In this document: one piece after another, positions 1 to 5,847 of the stretch
Position numbering within the stretch: the first letter of the stretch is position 1
How the letters are laid out: each line of letters opens with the position of its first letter
Assembly: GCA_028875135.1 (NCBI GenBank)
Contig: JAPPFQ010000010.1
Location: 1-5,847, forward strand
Length of the DNA: 5,847 nucleotides
Reading direction: 5' to 3'
Origin: Acidobacteriota bacterium
Lineage (GTDB): Bacteria; Acidobacteriota; Terriglobia; Versatilivoradales; Versatilivoraceae
The notes under the pieces: generated by a model
What the model was told of the DNA's origin: nothing
The model's input: only the letters and a program-made list of their open reading frames with translations
The model's database searches: none
Made by a program: the position numbers and the translations under genes

Positions 1-1537
1 CTTCCCAGCTTCCACCGCCGTCGAGGCTGCGGAAAAGGATGTTTCCGCCGGCGTAGAGCACGTTGGGGTCGTGGGGTGAAATGGCGATGGGATAGGTCCA
101 GGCGAAGCGGTATTTGAGGTCCTTGGGAGCCCAGCCCGTCGACTCCTCGGGCCAGACGTTCACCAGGCGGATCTGCCCGGTCTTGCGATCGTAACGCTGC
201 AACACTCCGTTGCCCCCCGGCGAGCTCCCTATCGCTCCCAGGTAGACGATGTCGGGGTTCTCGGGGTGGACGGCGATGAATCCGCTCTCCCCGGTGCCGG
301 GGGAAAAACAGTGGCCCCAGGCGATGGCGCCGTACTCGGTGGCGCTGGGAACGCAAATGGAGGCGTTGTCCTGCTGGGTGGCGTAGACCCGGTAGGGGTA
401 TTGGTTGTCGATATCGATGCGGTAGAGCTGCGCCGTGAGCTGGTTGTAGATGTTCGACCAGCTTCGCCCGCCGTTGAAGGAGACACAGGCCCCCCCGTCG
501 TTTCCCTGAACCAGGTGGCGGGGATCGTCGGGGTCGATCCACAGGTCGTGGTTGTCTCCGTGGGGGGTGGTTACCTGCTCGAAGCGGCTGCCGCCGTCGG
601 TGGACTTCCACATCTTGAGGTTGGTGACGTAGACCGTGTCGGCGTGGCAGGGGTCGGCGAAGACGTGGCAGTAGTACCAGGGCCGGTGGATCAGGTCGCG
701 GTTGTCGCTGACCCGCTGCCATTGCTGTCCGCCGTCATCCGACCGGTAGAGCCCTTCCTGCTCCGATTCCACGATGGCCCAGACCCGGTCCGCCTGCGCC
801 GGCGAGACGGCCACGCCGATCTTGCCCTTGATCCCCTTGGGCAGGCCCTGGTTGTCGCTGATCTCGGTCCAGGTGTCGCCTCCGTCGGTGGACTTGAAGA
901 GGCCGCTGTCGGGTCCCCCGCTGGAGAGGGACCAGAAATTACGGTAGGTCTCCCAGGTGGCGGCGTAGAGCAGACGGGGGTTGTTGGGATCCATGGCCAG
1001 ATCCACCGCACCGGCCTTGGGGCTGCGGTAGAGCACCTTCTCCCAGTTGCGGCCGCCGTCCCTGGAGCGGTAGACGCCCCGCTCCGGGTTGGGGCCGAAG
1101 GCATGGCCCAGGGCCGCCACGTAGACCAGGTCGGGATCGTTGGGATGGACGCGGATCTCGCCGATATGGCGGGTCTCCTCCAGTCCCAGGTGGGTCCAGG
1201 TCTTGCCGGCGTCGGTGGACTTGTAGACCCCGTCCCCGTAGGAAACGTCCAGGCGGATGGTGGTTTCGCCGGTGCCGGCATAGATGACGTTGGGGTCGGA
1301 GGGAGCCACTGCCAGGGCGCCGATGGAGGAGGTGTTCAGGAATCCGTCGGAGACGTTTTCCCAGTAGGTGCCCCCGTCGGTGGTCTTCCATACTCCACCG
1401 GCCACGGCGCCGAAATAGGCGGTCATGGGGTCCACCGGGTCACCCGCCACGGCCACCACCCGGCCGCCGCGCGGGGGGCCGATGCAGCGCCACTGGAGGT
1501 CCTGCAGGAAGCTGGGATCGTAGGGGGGTGTGCTCAT
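1..1537 (-). CDS. Asp-box (BNR) repeat beta-propeller protein, sortilin/VPS10-like, C-terminus off the left edge
   Basis: The frame is open for 512 codons from the ATG at 1537 to the window edge, so the C-terminus is missing. I see eight Asp-box motifs (S/T-x-D-x-G-x-x-W type): KTTDGGTYW (residues 51-59), KSTDAGKTW (106-114), RSRDGGRNW (157-165), KSTDGGDTW (215-223), RSDDGGQQW (265-273), degenerate KSTDGGSRF (311-319), SFNGGRSW (353-360) and RSLDGGGSW (503-511). Segments such as SDPNVIYAGTGE (80-91) and DNHDLWIDPDD (328-338) are typical of the large VPS10/sortilin-like 'WD40/YVTN/BNR-like' proteins, often loosely annotated as glycosyl hydrolases and usually about 1000 residues long. Asp-box blades mark a beta-propeller; no catalytic function can be read from them. 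The ATG at 1537 is preceded by AAGGGAG (1546-1552) with 8 nt spacing. An in-frame ATG at 1573 would add 12 residues but has a poorer ribosome site. No signal peptide is visible from either start, so the protein looks cytoplasmic. It lies 103 nt downstream of the receptor gene. Substrate and role are unknown. Confidence 0.9.
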   Translation of the reverse strand, partial: MSTPPYDPSFLQDLQWRCIGPPRGGRVVAVAGDPVDPMTAYFGAVAGGVWKTTDGGTYWENVSDGFLNTSSIGALAVAPSDPNVIYAGTGETTIRLDVSYGDGVYKSTDAGKTWTHLGLEETRHIGEIRVHPNDPDLVYVAALGHAFGPNPERGVYRSRDGGRNWEKVLYRSPKAGAVDLAMDPNNPRLLYAATWETYRNFWSLSSGGPDSGLFKSTDGGDTWTEISDNQGLPKGIKGKIGVAVSPAQADRVWAIVESEQEGLYRSDDGGQQWQRVSDNRDLIHRPWYYCHVFADPCHADTVYVTNLKMWKSTDGGSRFEQVTTPHGDNHDLWIDPDDPRHLVQGNDGGACVSFNGGRSWSNIYNQLTAQLYRIDIDNQYPYRVYATQQDNASICVPSATEYGAIAWGHCFSPGTGESGFIAVHPENPDIVYLGAIGSSPGGNGVLQRYDRKTGQIRLVNVWPEESTGWAPKDLKYRFAWTYPIAISPHDPNVLYAGGNILFRSLDGGGSWE

Positions 1538-1545
1538 GAGCGAGG

Positions 1546-1552
1546 CTCCCTT
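1546..1552 (-). promoter_or_regulatory. Shine-Dalgarno sequence AAGGGAG of the Asp-box protein gene
   Basis: On the minus strand AAGGGAG ends 8 nt before the ATG at 1537. It decides that start over the in-frame ATG at 1573, whose upstream sequence is only GGCGG-like. Confidence 0.65.
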
Positions 1553-1606
1553 CCGAGGAGGGGCGACCCGCATGTCCGCCGGGCCGCCGGATATATGACG
1601 GGGACC

Positions 1607-1612
1607 ATTATA
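1607..1612 (-). promoter_or_regulatory. Candidate -10 box TATAAT for the Asp-box protein gene
   Basis: The minus strand reads TATAAT here, in an AT-rich patch (1591-1620) of an otherwise GC-rich gap. Transcription would start near 1600, giving a leader of about 60 nt. No convincing -35 box lies 16-18 nt upstream (the hexamer at 17 nt is GCACGG) and there is no TG extension, so this may be a weak or activator-dependent promoter, or chance. The gene could also be read through from the receptor gene; no terminator-like hairpin with a T run is visible between them. Confidence 0.35.
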
Positions 1613-1640
1613 TATGTATCGATGCGCTGCCGTGCCGGAG

Positions 1641-4148
1641 TTACCAGTACCAGCGGACTTTGGCGCTCAGGGTGCGGGGCTGCACCACCCGGGTCCCCAC
1701 AAAGACGGATTGGAAGTTGTAGAGCGCCGTCCGATTGGTCAGGTTGCCCGCCTGGAAAACCAGGTCCCAGACCCGGCGGTCGCCGCGAATATGCCGGTAT
1801 CCGACGGTTGCATCCAGGATGGTCCTGGCATTGACCCGAGGAGGGTCCGAGGTCAGGTTGACCAGGGGCAGTTGGTCGAAGTAGTCCGGATCGCGAGCCA
1901 CCTGGTCCGGGTCGGAAGGATTGGGCACCAGTCCGCTGTCGTAGCGAACCTGCCAGCTCGTCCACCAGTTCCGGCGCGGGCGGTAGGTCAGCAGGCCGCT
2001 GACCGCCAGTTTCTGGTCGTGGTCGATCACGAAGGGCCCCTCGCTCAAGAGGTCCAGCGCTGCATTGCCCAGGAAGAGCCCGCCGGTAAAGGGAGGGGTG
2101 ACCACCACGTGATAGTGGGTGGTGCTGACCGAGCCGCTGAAACGGCGAATTTCGGGAAGGGTGAGCCGGGTTTCGAATCCATTGACGTTGGAGCGGGCCA
2201 GCGAGGTGGGGAAGATGATTCCGGTATTGAGGAAGTTGTCGTTGTCCTGCAGATCCCGGGAATCCTTGTGGAAATACACGGCGTTCAGGCTGGCCCGGTC
2301 GGCCAGCCTCTGCTGCACCCCCACCTCGTAGACGTTCTGGCGCTGGGGGCCGATCAGGATGACTCCGCCGCTGAGGTCGCGCCTCACGTCCGGAGGGGCC
2401 AGACGTCCGGCCGCATCCGAGTTGGACAGCAGCAGATTTTCGTTGGGCGGAGTCTGGTAGTTCCGATTGTAGGAAGCCCGCAGCACGGTTCCGGTTTCTC
2501 TGAGATGGTAGGCCACGCCCAGGCGGGGTTGGAGCTGAGATCCAACCGTCAGGAAACGGTAGCGGTCGTAGCGCCCGCCCAGGTTGAGCTGGAACCGGCC
2601 CAGCTTGATGCGGTCCTGTAGAAAGACAGTCTGTAGCTGGCCGGCGCCCTTGTCGGAAAACCGGAACCAGTGCCCCCCTCGGGTGAGGTCGAAAGGAACC
2701 AGGTTGGGGTTGAAGTCCTGCGACCCGGGATGGTTGAAGCGAGGGTCGGTGATTCCGAAGAAGAAGTTCTCGCTGACCGGAAAATACTGGTAGTCGAAGC
2801 CGACTTTCCAATGATGCCGGCCGCGCAGGAGGTTGAAGCGGTTGAAGCTGGAGAAGGTCGACAGGCGCCGGGCCAGCGAGGCCGTCACCGGGGTGTCTCC
2901 CGCGCTGGGAAAGAGTTGGGCCACCGCGGCTCGGTAGGAGGTGGTGGAATCGAAGGTGGTCGAGGGAGAGATCAGGCGGACCCAGCCCAGTGAAACCGCC
3001 GCGTCGCGCAGGTGGCGCCTCTGTTGCTGGCCGTTCCGGTGCTGGGACCTCAAGTTGGCCAACTGGAAGGATGAACGCCCCGCCAGCAGGCTCAGCCGAA
3101 GACTGTCCTTGGGGGTGGCGTGGTAGTCCAGCCGCAGGAAGCCGCGCTCGGCGTTGCCGCCGTTGTGGAGATTGTCGAGGGAGGGGCTGTCGAGGAAGCG
3201 GTTGCTCTTCACCGCGGACACCGAGCCGAAGTAACCCACCTTTTCCCCGGCCCCGCCCAGCTGCAGGATCGCCGAGCCGGTATCGAACTGTCCGGCTCCG
3301 AGCTCGAGCATCCCGAAAAGATCGCCTCCCCCGTCGAATCCGGAATGGGTGGTGATGTTGGCCACTCCCGAAACCTTGCTGCCGTAGTCCGGCGGAATAT
3401 CCCCGGTGTGGAGCTCGAGGGACTGCACCATGGATGGGTCGATGGAGGTCGCAAACGATCCGGTGAATTGATCGCTGATCGGCATGCCGTCGATCACATA
3501 GCTCATCTGGTTGTGAGCTCCCCGGGGATGAACGGCTCCGTTGGCGTTGGCCGCGAAGCCGGGGAAGTTGAGCAGGATCCCTTCCAGTCCGCGGGCCCCG
3601 GCCTGGACGGGCATCTGCTCGATGAGGGTGCGGTTTAGCTCGGTGCGGGTCCCGGTGGCCTCGGTATCGATCAGCGTGATTCGCTCCACCAGAGAGATCT
3701 CAATGGCCTCTTTCCGAGTCGCCAGGGATAGCTGGACCGGGATGAGGACCGGAATGCTGGAGCGAAGCTGGACGGCCTGGGTGTGGGTGGCGAAGCCGGA
3801 ATGGCTTACTTGCAGCTCATAGGTCTGGAAGGGAACGTTGAGGATCTGAAAGGAGCCATCCGATCGGGTAGCGGTCTGGCGCTCAAAGCCGGTCAGGAGG
3901 TTGGTCAAGCGAACCTCGGCTCCGGAGACGGCTGCTCCCAGCGGATCGACCACCGTTCCGCTCAGTTGCGCCGTAGCCTGGGCCCCGGCCTGCCGGGGAA
4001 CGGCAAGAATCAACAGGATTCCCAGGAGGATCGAACAGGCCATCGCCCGGAATTGCGCCAATGCCATGGCGGGCGGCAGGAGGCTCCGCCGGCAAGAGGA
4101 TTGCCGGGAAGCACCGGTGAAACGTCTGCCTGGGACACTCCGCCGCAT
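1641..4148 (-). CDS. TonB-dependent outer-membrane receptor with N-terminal carboxypeptidase-regulatory-like domain
   Basis: This 835-residue protein has a signal peptide with an unusually long basic N-region (residues 1-36), a hydrophobic core (about 37-50) and a likely cleavage after AQA at 58. A carboxypeptidase-regulatory-like beta-sandwich follows (about 60-143; LSGTVVDPLGAAVSGAEVRL then SDGSFQILNVP). The plug covers about 165-270 (IEQMP, NFPGF, VIDGMPI, SGVANITT) and the beta-barrel runs from about 275 to the end, finishing in aromatic KVRWYW, as expected for an outer-membrane barrel insertion signal. It should be a TonB/ExbBD-powered outer-membrane transporter; the substrate cannot be told. 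I see no clear TonB box. It is shorter than many Oar-like acidobacterial receptors (about 1000 residues or more), but start and C-terminal signal are intact, so it is not truncated. AGGAGG with 8 nt spacing supports the ATG at 4148. Internal ATGs (M28, M35) would give more ordinary signal peptides but lack such a site. A SusD-like partner is not present in the window. Confidence 0.93.
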   Translation of the reverse strand: MRRSVPGRRFTGASRQSSCRRSLLPPAMALAQFRAMACSILLGILLILAVPRQAGAQATAQLSGTVVDPLGAAVSGAEVRLTNLLTGFERQTATRSDGSFQILNVPFQTYELQVSHSGFATHTQAVQLRSSIPVLIPVQLSLATRKEAIEISLVERITLIDTEATGTRTELNRTLIEQMPVQAGARGLEGILLNFPGFAANANGAVHPRGAHNQMSYVIDGMPISDQFTGSFATSIDPSMVQSLELHTGDIPPDYGSKVSGVANITTHSGFDGGGDLFGMLELGAGQFDTGSAILQLGGAGEKVGYFGSVSAVKSNRFLDSPSLDNLHNGGNAERGFLRLDYHATPKDSLRLSLLAGRSSFQLANLRSQHRNGQQQRRHLRDAAVSLGWVRLISPSTTFDSTTSYRAAVAQLFPSAGDTPVTASLARRLSTFSSFNRFNLLRGRHHWKVGFDYQYFPVSENFFFGITDPRFNHPGSQDFNPNLVPFDLTRGGHWFRFSDKGAGQLQTVFLQDRIKLGRFQLNLGGRYDRYRFLTVGSQLQPRLGVAYHLRETGTVLRASYNRNYQTPPNENLLLSNSDAAGRLAPPDVRRDLSGGVILIGPQRQNVYEVGVQQRLADRASLNAVYFHKDSRDLQDNDNFLNTGIIFPTSLARSNVNGFETRLTLPEIRRFSGSVSTTHYHVVVTPPFTGGLFLGNAALDLLSEGPFVIDHDQKLAVSGLLTYRPRRNWWTSWQVRYDSGLVPNPSDPDQVARDPDYFDQLPLVNLTSDPPRVNARTILDATVGYRHIRGDRRVWDLVFQAGNLTNRTALYNFQSVFVGTRVVQPRTLSAKVRWYW

Positions 4149-4156
4149 CCCCCTGT

Positions 4157-4162
4157 CCTCCT
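4157..4162 (-). promoter_or_regulatory. Shine-Dalgarno sequence AGGAGG of the TonB-dependent receptor
   Basis: The minus strand has AGGAGG followed by 8 nt (ACAGGGGG) and the ATG at 4148. This consensus site is the main reason to accept the long N-region of the signal peptide instead of starting at the internal ATG at 4067 (M28), which has only a distant GGAG. Confidence 0.75.
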
Positions 4163-4216
4163 GGAGCCACCGGGCCGAATCTCTTCCTCGGAAGCATGAT
4201 TGCCCGCCTGTTCACC

Positions 4217-4233
4217 CAAGCTTTTGCAAGCTT
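4217..4233 (-). repeat. CAAGCTT repeat at the predicted transcription start of the receptor gene
   Basis: The plus strand carries CAAGCTT at 4217-4223 and again at 4227-4233, exactly 10 bp apart. Because AAGCTT is self-complementary, the same bases also form an inverted repeat (AAGCTT, TTGC, AAGCTT; 4218-4233). It begins about 8 bp downstream of the -10 box, right at the expected +1. It could be an operator, with two sites one helical turn apart on the same DNA face, or a small 5' hairpin on the mRNA. It is directly visible; the function is inferred. Confidence 0.45.
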
Positions 4234-4240
4234 AAAATAA

Positions 4241-4269
4241 AGTTTAGATAAGGCTAAATATTCTGTCAA
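4241..4269 (-). promoter_or_regulatory. Sigma70-type promoter of the TonB-dependent receptor gene
   Basis: On the minus strand a perfect -35 hexamer TTGACA (4269-4264) is followed by a 17-nt spacer and a -10 hexamer TAAACT (4246-4241, four of six consensus bases). The region is clearly more AT-rich than its surroundings. Predicted transcription start is near 4234, giving a leader of about 85 nt. A short inverted repeat, TTTAG and CTAAA separated by 6 nt (4243-4258), overlaps the -10 box and spacer and could be a repressor site. The promoter makes the receptor independent of chrA upstream. Confidence 0.7.
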
Positions 4270-4321
4270 CGGTTATGTGGACAGGACGAAGGAGGGAACA
4301 CGCCGGTTGCGGGCGGGCCGG

Positions 4322-5527
4322 TCAATGGGCGAACAGGGACAGCAGCCAGCCCAGGACTCCGCCCCCGACCACGACCCAGGCCAGGTTGACTTTCCAGCGC
4401 AGACCGATCAGGGTGGCCGCCACGGCGATGAGCCAGGCCGGCCAGGCGGTGAGAGTGGCCTGGCCCAGCTTCACGGTGACGGCCGCCATCAGCGCCACGG
4501 CGCTGACGTTGACCGCATCCAGAAAGGCAGCCGTCCAGGGGGACTTTCGCAGGCGGGGAACCCACGGATTGACCAGGGCGACAAAGAGGAAGGAGGGAGC
4601 GAAAATGGCGGTGGTCGCCACTGCCGCGCCTCCGGCTCCGGCGATCATATAGCCGATGAAGGTGGCTGTGGACAGGACGGGTCCGGGGGTGAACTGACCG
4701 ATGGCAATGGCGTCCAGAAGCTGCTGCTGGGTCAGCCAGCCATACTCGTGAACCAGGCCGCCCTGCAGAAAAGCGACCAGAACGTAACCGCTACCGTAGA
4801 GCACGGCGCCCACTTTCAGGAAGAAGAGGCCCAGCTTCCACAACGAGGCCGAGGCCGCTCCCGCCCCGCCGGCACCCACCGCGGCTGCCAGCAGCACCCC
4901 GGTCTTTTTGACCAGCCATTGGCCCAACAAGGCTCCGGCAACCACCGAAACAATCCTTCCCCGCCGAGAACGAACCGCCTCCGGCACCCGCAACCAGAGC
5001 ATGCCGGCCACGCCCCCCAGCAACAGCGCGGCCACCTCGTTGAACTGCAGCAGGGAAGCTGCCAGCACGGCGGCGCCGATGGCCCCCAGCGACCAGGTCT
5101 TGCAGGCCTTGTTCCCCAGCCGCCAGACGGAAACGGCGATGATGGCCACCACGGCCGGCTTGATCCCCAACAGCCAGGGCGCGACCTGGGGAAGTTGGCC
5201 ATAGTGGACGTATATCCAGGCCAGGCCGGCCGTCAAGCCCACGGCAGGCAGAATGAAGCAGATCCCCGCCACCGCCAAGCCGCTCCAACCGGCCCTGACA
5301 TAGCCGACATGGATGGCCATCTCGGTCGAGTTGGGTCCGGGAATCAGGTTGGTGGCGCCCAAGAGATCCAGGAAGCGCTGCCGCGTCAGCCAACCGCGCC
5401 GCGCCACCACCTCCTCTTCCATCATGGCGATGTGAGCCGCCGGCCCCCCGAAGCCCAGGATTCCCAGCTTCAGGAAAACCAGGGCCAGTTCCTTGAGCCG
5501 GGCCAGGGCGCTTCCGTTTGAGGTCAT
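4322..5527 (-). CDS. chrA: Chromate transporter ChrA, two-domain (long-chain) form
   Basis: This 401-residue, very hydrophobic inner-membrane protein has the duplicated architecture of long-chain CHR-family chromate transporters, which export chromate and so lower its toxicity. The first half has FGGPAAH (26-32), RRGWLT (43-48) and NLIPGPNSTEM (60-70); the second half repeats the pattern with YGSGYVL (244-250), EYGWLT (261-266) and GQFTPGPVLST (277-287). A charged linker (about 180-192) separates the halves. The length is typical of the family and no key motif is missing. The ATG at 5527 is the only candidate: an in-frame stop lies at 5558-5560 with no ATG, GTG or TTG between, and the FGGP motif sits at the normal distance from the N-terminus. 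The start has no Shine-Dalgarno sequence; the preceding bases are C-rich. No chrB regulator is seen nearby. Specificity for chromate is inferred from family membership, and some homologues may have other roles. Confidence 0.94.
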   Translation of the reverse strand: MTSNGSALARLKELALVFLKLGILGFGGPAAHIAMMEEEVVARRGWLTRQRFLDLLGATNLIPGPNSTEMAIHVGYVRAGWSGLAVAGICFILPAVGLTAGLAWIYVHYGQLPQVAPWLLGIKPAVVAIIAVSVWRLGNKACKTWSLGAIGAAVLAASLLQFNEVAALLLGGVAGMLWLRVPEAVRSRRGRIVSVVAGALLGQWLVKKTGVLLAAAVGAGGAGAASASLWKLGLFFLKVGAVLYGSGYVLVAFLQGGLVHEYGWLTQQQLLDAIAIGQFTPGPVLSTATFIGYMIAGAGGAAVATTAIFAPSFLFVALVNPWVPRLRKSPWTAAFLDAVNVSAVALMAAVTVKLGQATLTAWPAWLIAVAATLIGLRWKVNLAWVVVGGGVLGWLLSLFAH

Positions 5528-5571
5528 GGCATAGGGGGGTTGAGGGTGGGGCCAGAATCAATGGGGATGCT

Positions 5572-5593
5572 ACCAGATCGGGTGCGACCTGGT
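5572..5593 (-). promoter_or_regulatory. Inverted repeat in the chrA leader (hairpin or operator)
   Basis: ACCAGATCG (5572-5580), a 4-nt GGTG loop and CGACCTGGT (5585-5593) form a 9-bp dyad 45-66 nt upstream of the chrA ATG. The one non-Watson-Crick position is A opposite C when the plus strand is folded, but a G.U pair on the minus (chrA-sense) strand. No T run follows, so it does not look like an intrinsic terminator. It could be an RNA leader hairpin or a regulator-binding dyad. Confidence 0.45.
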
Positions 5594-5609
5594 GAAAAAT
5601 GCTGTCTAA

Positions 5610-5657
5610 CCACAAAAAGCACAAAAGTCACAAATTATGATTTTGTGCCTTTTGTGG
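5610..5657. repeat. AT-rich long inverted repeat built from 9-nt units
   Basis: The 17-nt arms 5610-5626 and 5641-5657 match at 16 of 17 positions when one is reverse-complemented. With a single bulged G (5627) the stem extends by TCA/TGA (5628-5630 with 5638-5640), giving 20 pairs and a 7-nt loop (5631-5637). The left arm is itself periodic: CACAAAAAG, CACAAAAGT, CACAAATTA, starting at 5611, 5620 and 5629. I recall similar CACAAAA-type intergenic repeats from environmental bacterial genomes, but cannot check copy number here. It lacks the GC-rich stem and T run of a terminator. Confidence 0.7.
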
Positions 5658-5771
5658 ACATTTCCGGTAAACGCCCCGCTGCCGAATTTTGCATAAGGCT
5701 CAGAGACTATTTGCATAGTAAGTCCGCACCGGATCATCGCCCGAGCTGCCTTCTGGTGCAGGAAGCTCTCG

Positions 5772-5798
5772 TCCTGTTAATCCTGTGCATCCTGTGCA
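5772..5798. repeat. Short tandem repeat, three 9-nt units
   Basis: TCCTGTTAA (5772-5780) is followed by two identical TCCTGTGCA units (5781-5789 and 5790-5798), then by a diverged TCGATGTTAA (5799-5808). The period is 9 nt, the same as in the inverted repeat at 5610-5657. It lies outside any supported gene. Confidence 0.7.
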
Positions 5799-5847
5799 TC
5801 GATGTTAATTGTGAAAATTTTCGATCCCCACACCCGTTCCAGGGCCG

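Larger units (their letters stand above)
5528..5847. other. Gene-free intergenic region upstream of chrA
   Basis: I find no supportable gene in these 320 bases on either strand. The sequence is more AT-rich and less coding-like than the rest. It holds the chrA leader, two inverted repeats (5572-5593 and 5610-5657), a direct repeat of TTTGCATA (5688-5695 and 5710-5717, 22 bp apart) and the 9-nt tandem repeat (5772-5798). A chrA promoter must lie here or beyond, but I see no good -35/-10 pair close to the gene. Confidence 0.6.

Noticed and set aside
266..1834. 522-codon open frame on the plus strand, antisense to the Asp-box gene
   Set aside because: It is Gly/Val/Ala-rich with no recognisable domain, and it crosses the gap into the receptor gene. 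Long antisense frames are common opposite GC-rich genes. The opposite strand has clear repeated Asp-box motifs.
1614..2621. 335-codon plus-strand frame opposite the receptor gene
   Set aside because: It lies wholly opposite the barrel region of the receptor and mirrors its codon pattern; no domain or ribosome site supports it.
4183..4194. CTTCC-TC-GGAAG palindrome in the receptor leader
   Set aside because: Five-base arms with a 2-nt loop fold poorly and are easily explained by chance, so it was not listed as a feature.
3883..4269. 128-codon minus-strand frame overlapping the receptor start, with an ATG in the receptor leader
   Set aside because: It overlaps the signal peptide and first domain of the receptor in another frame, has no domain, and its first start codon falls within the predicted -35 box. 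The later ATG near 4199 could be an upstream start, but there is no good ribosome site.
4290..4321. Terminator after chrA
   Set aside because: The GC-rich bases after the stop codon contain only a weak CCGG...CCGG pairing and no T run.
4277..5521. 414-codon open frame on the plus strand, antisense to chrA
   Set aside because: Its translation is a Gly/Gln/His-rich low-complexity string without domains, while the minus strand gives a complete ChrA with duplicated family motifs.
5610..5657. The long inverted repeat as an intrinsic terminator
   Set aside because: The stem is AT-rich and not followed by a T run on either strand, and no gene ends just before it within the window.
5606..5737. 43-codon minus-strand frame across the intergenic repeats
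   Set aside because: Its C-terminal half is just the hairpin repeat translated, it has no Shine-Dalgarno sequence, and no family is recognisable.
5772..5808. The tandem 9-nt repeat as a CRISPR array
   Set aside because: The units are far too short and contiguous; there are no spacers and no cas genes.
5681..5847. Open plus-strand frame running off the right edge (reads LVLLILCILCIDVN through the tandem repeat)
   Set aside because: No start codon with a ribosome site is visible, and the hydrophobic run is only the translation of the 9-nt repeat.

Overview
The window is GC-rich and looks like part of an Acidobacteriota-type genome. It carries a TonB-dependent receptor with an N-terminal carboxypeptidase-regulatory-like domain next to a large Asp-box (BNR) beta-propeller protein. 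Both families are heavily expanded in that phylum, but no marker gene is present, so the assignment is an inference. Three protein genes are visible, all on the minus strand, and they cover about 90% of the window.

Layout in order of transcription (right to left): (a) 5528-5847, a gene-free stretch with short intergenic repeats and two hairpin-forming inverted repeats; (b) 4322-5527, a two-domain chromate transporter (ChrA), complete; (c) 4149-4321, a gap holding a good sigma70-type promoter (TTGACA, 17 nt, TAAACT) for the next gene; (d) 1641-4148, an 835-residue outer-membrane TonB-dependent receptor, complete; (e) 1538-1640, a short gap with an AT-rich patch and a TATAAT box; (f) 1-1537, the first 512 residues of a sortilin/VPS10-like Asp-box repeat protein that runs off the left edge.

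The receptor and the Asp-box protein share a direction, lie 103 nt apart and have equally spaced Shine-Dalgarno sequences. They could be expressed together, although each has a candidate promoter. ChrA is probably a separate unit, because the promoter of the receptor lies between them. No shared pathway can be read from the sequence.

I do not see a clearly new biological system. The most distinctive features are in the non-coding DNA: a 20-bp hairpin built from 9-nt units, a nearby array of 9-nt repeats, a second dyad in the chrA leader whose only imperfection is a G.U pair on the chrA-sense strand, and a direct or inverted CAAGCTT repeat at the predicted transcription start of the receptor gene.
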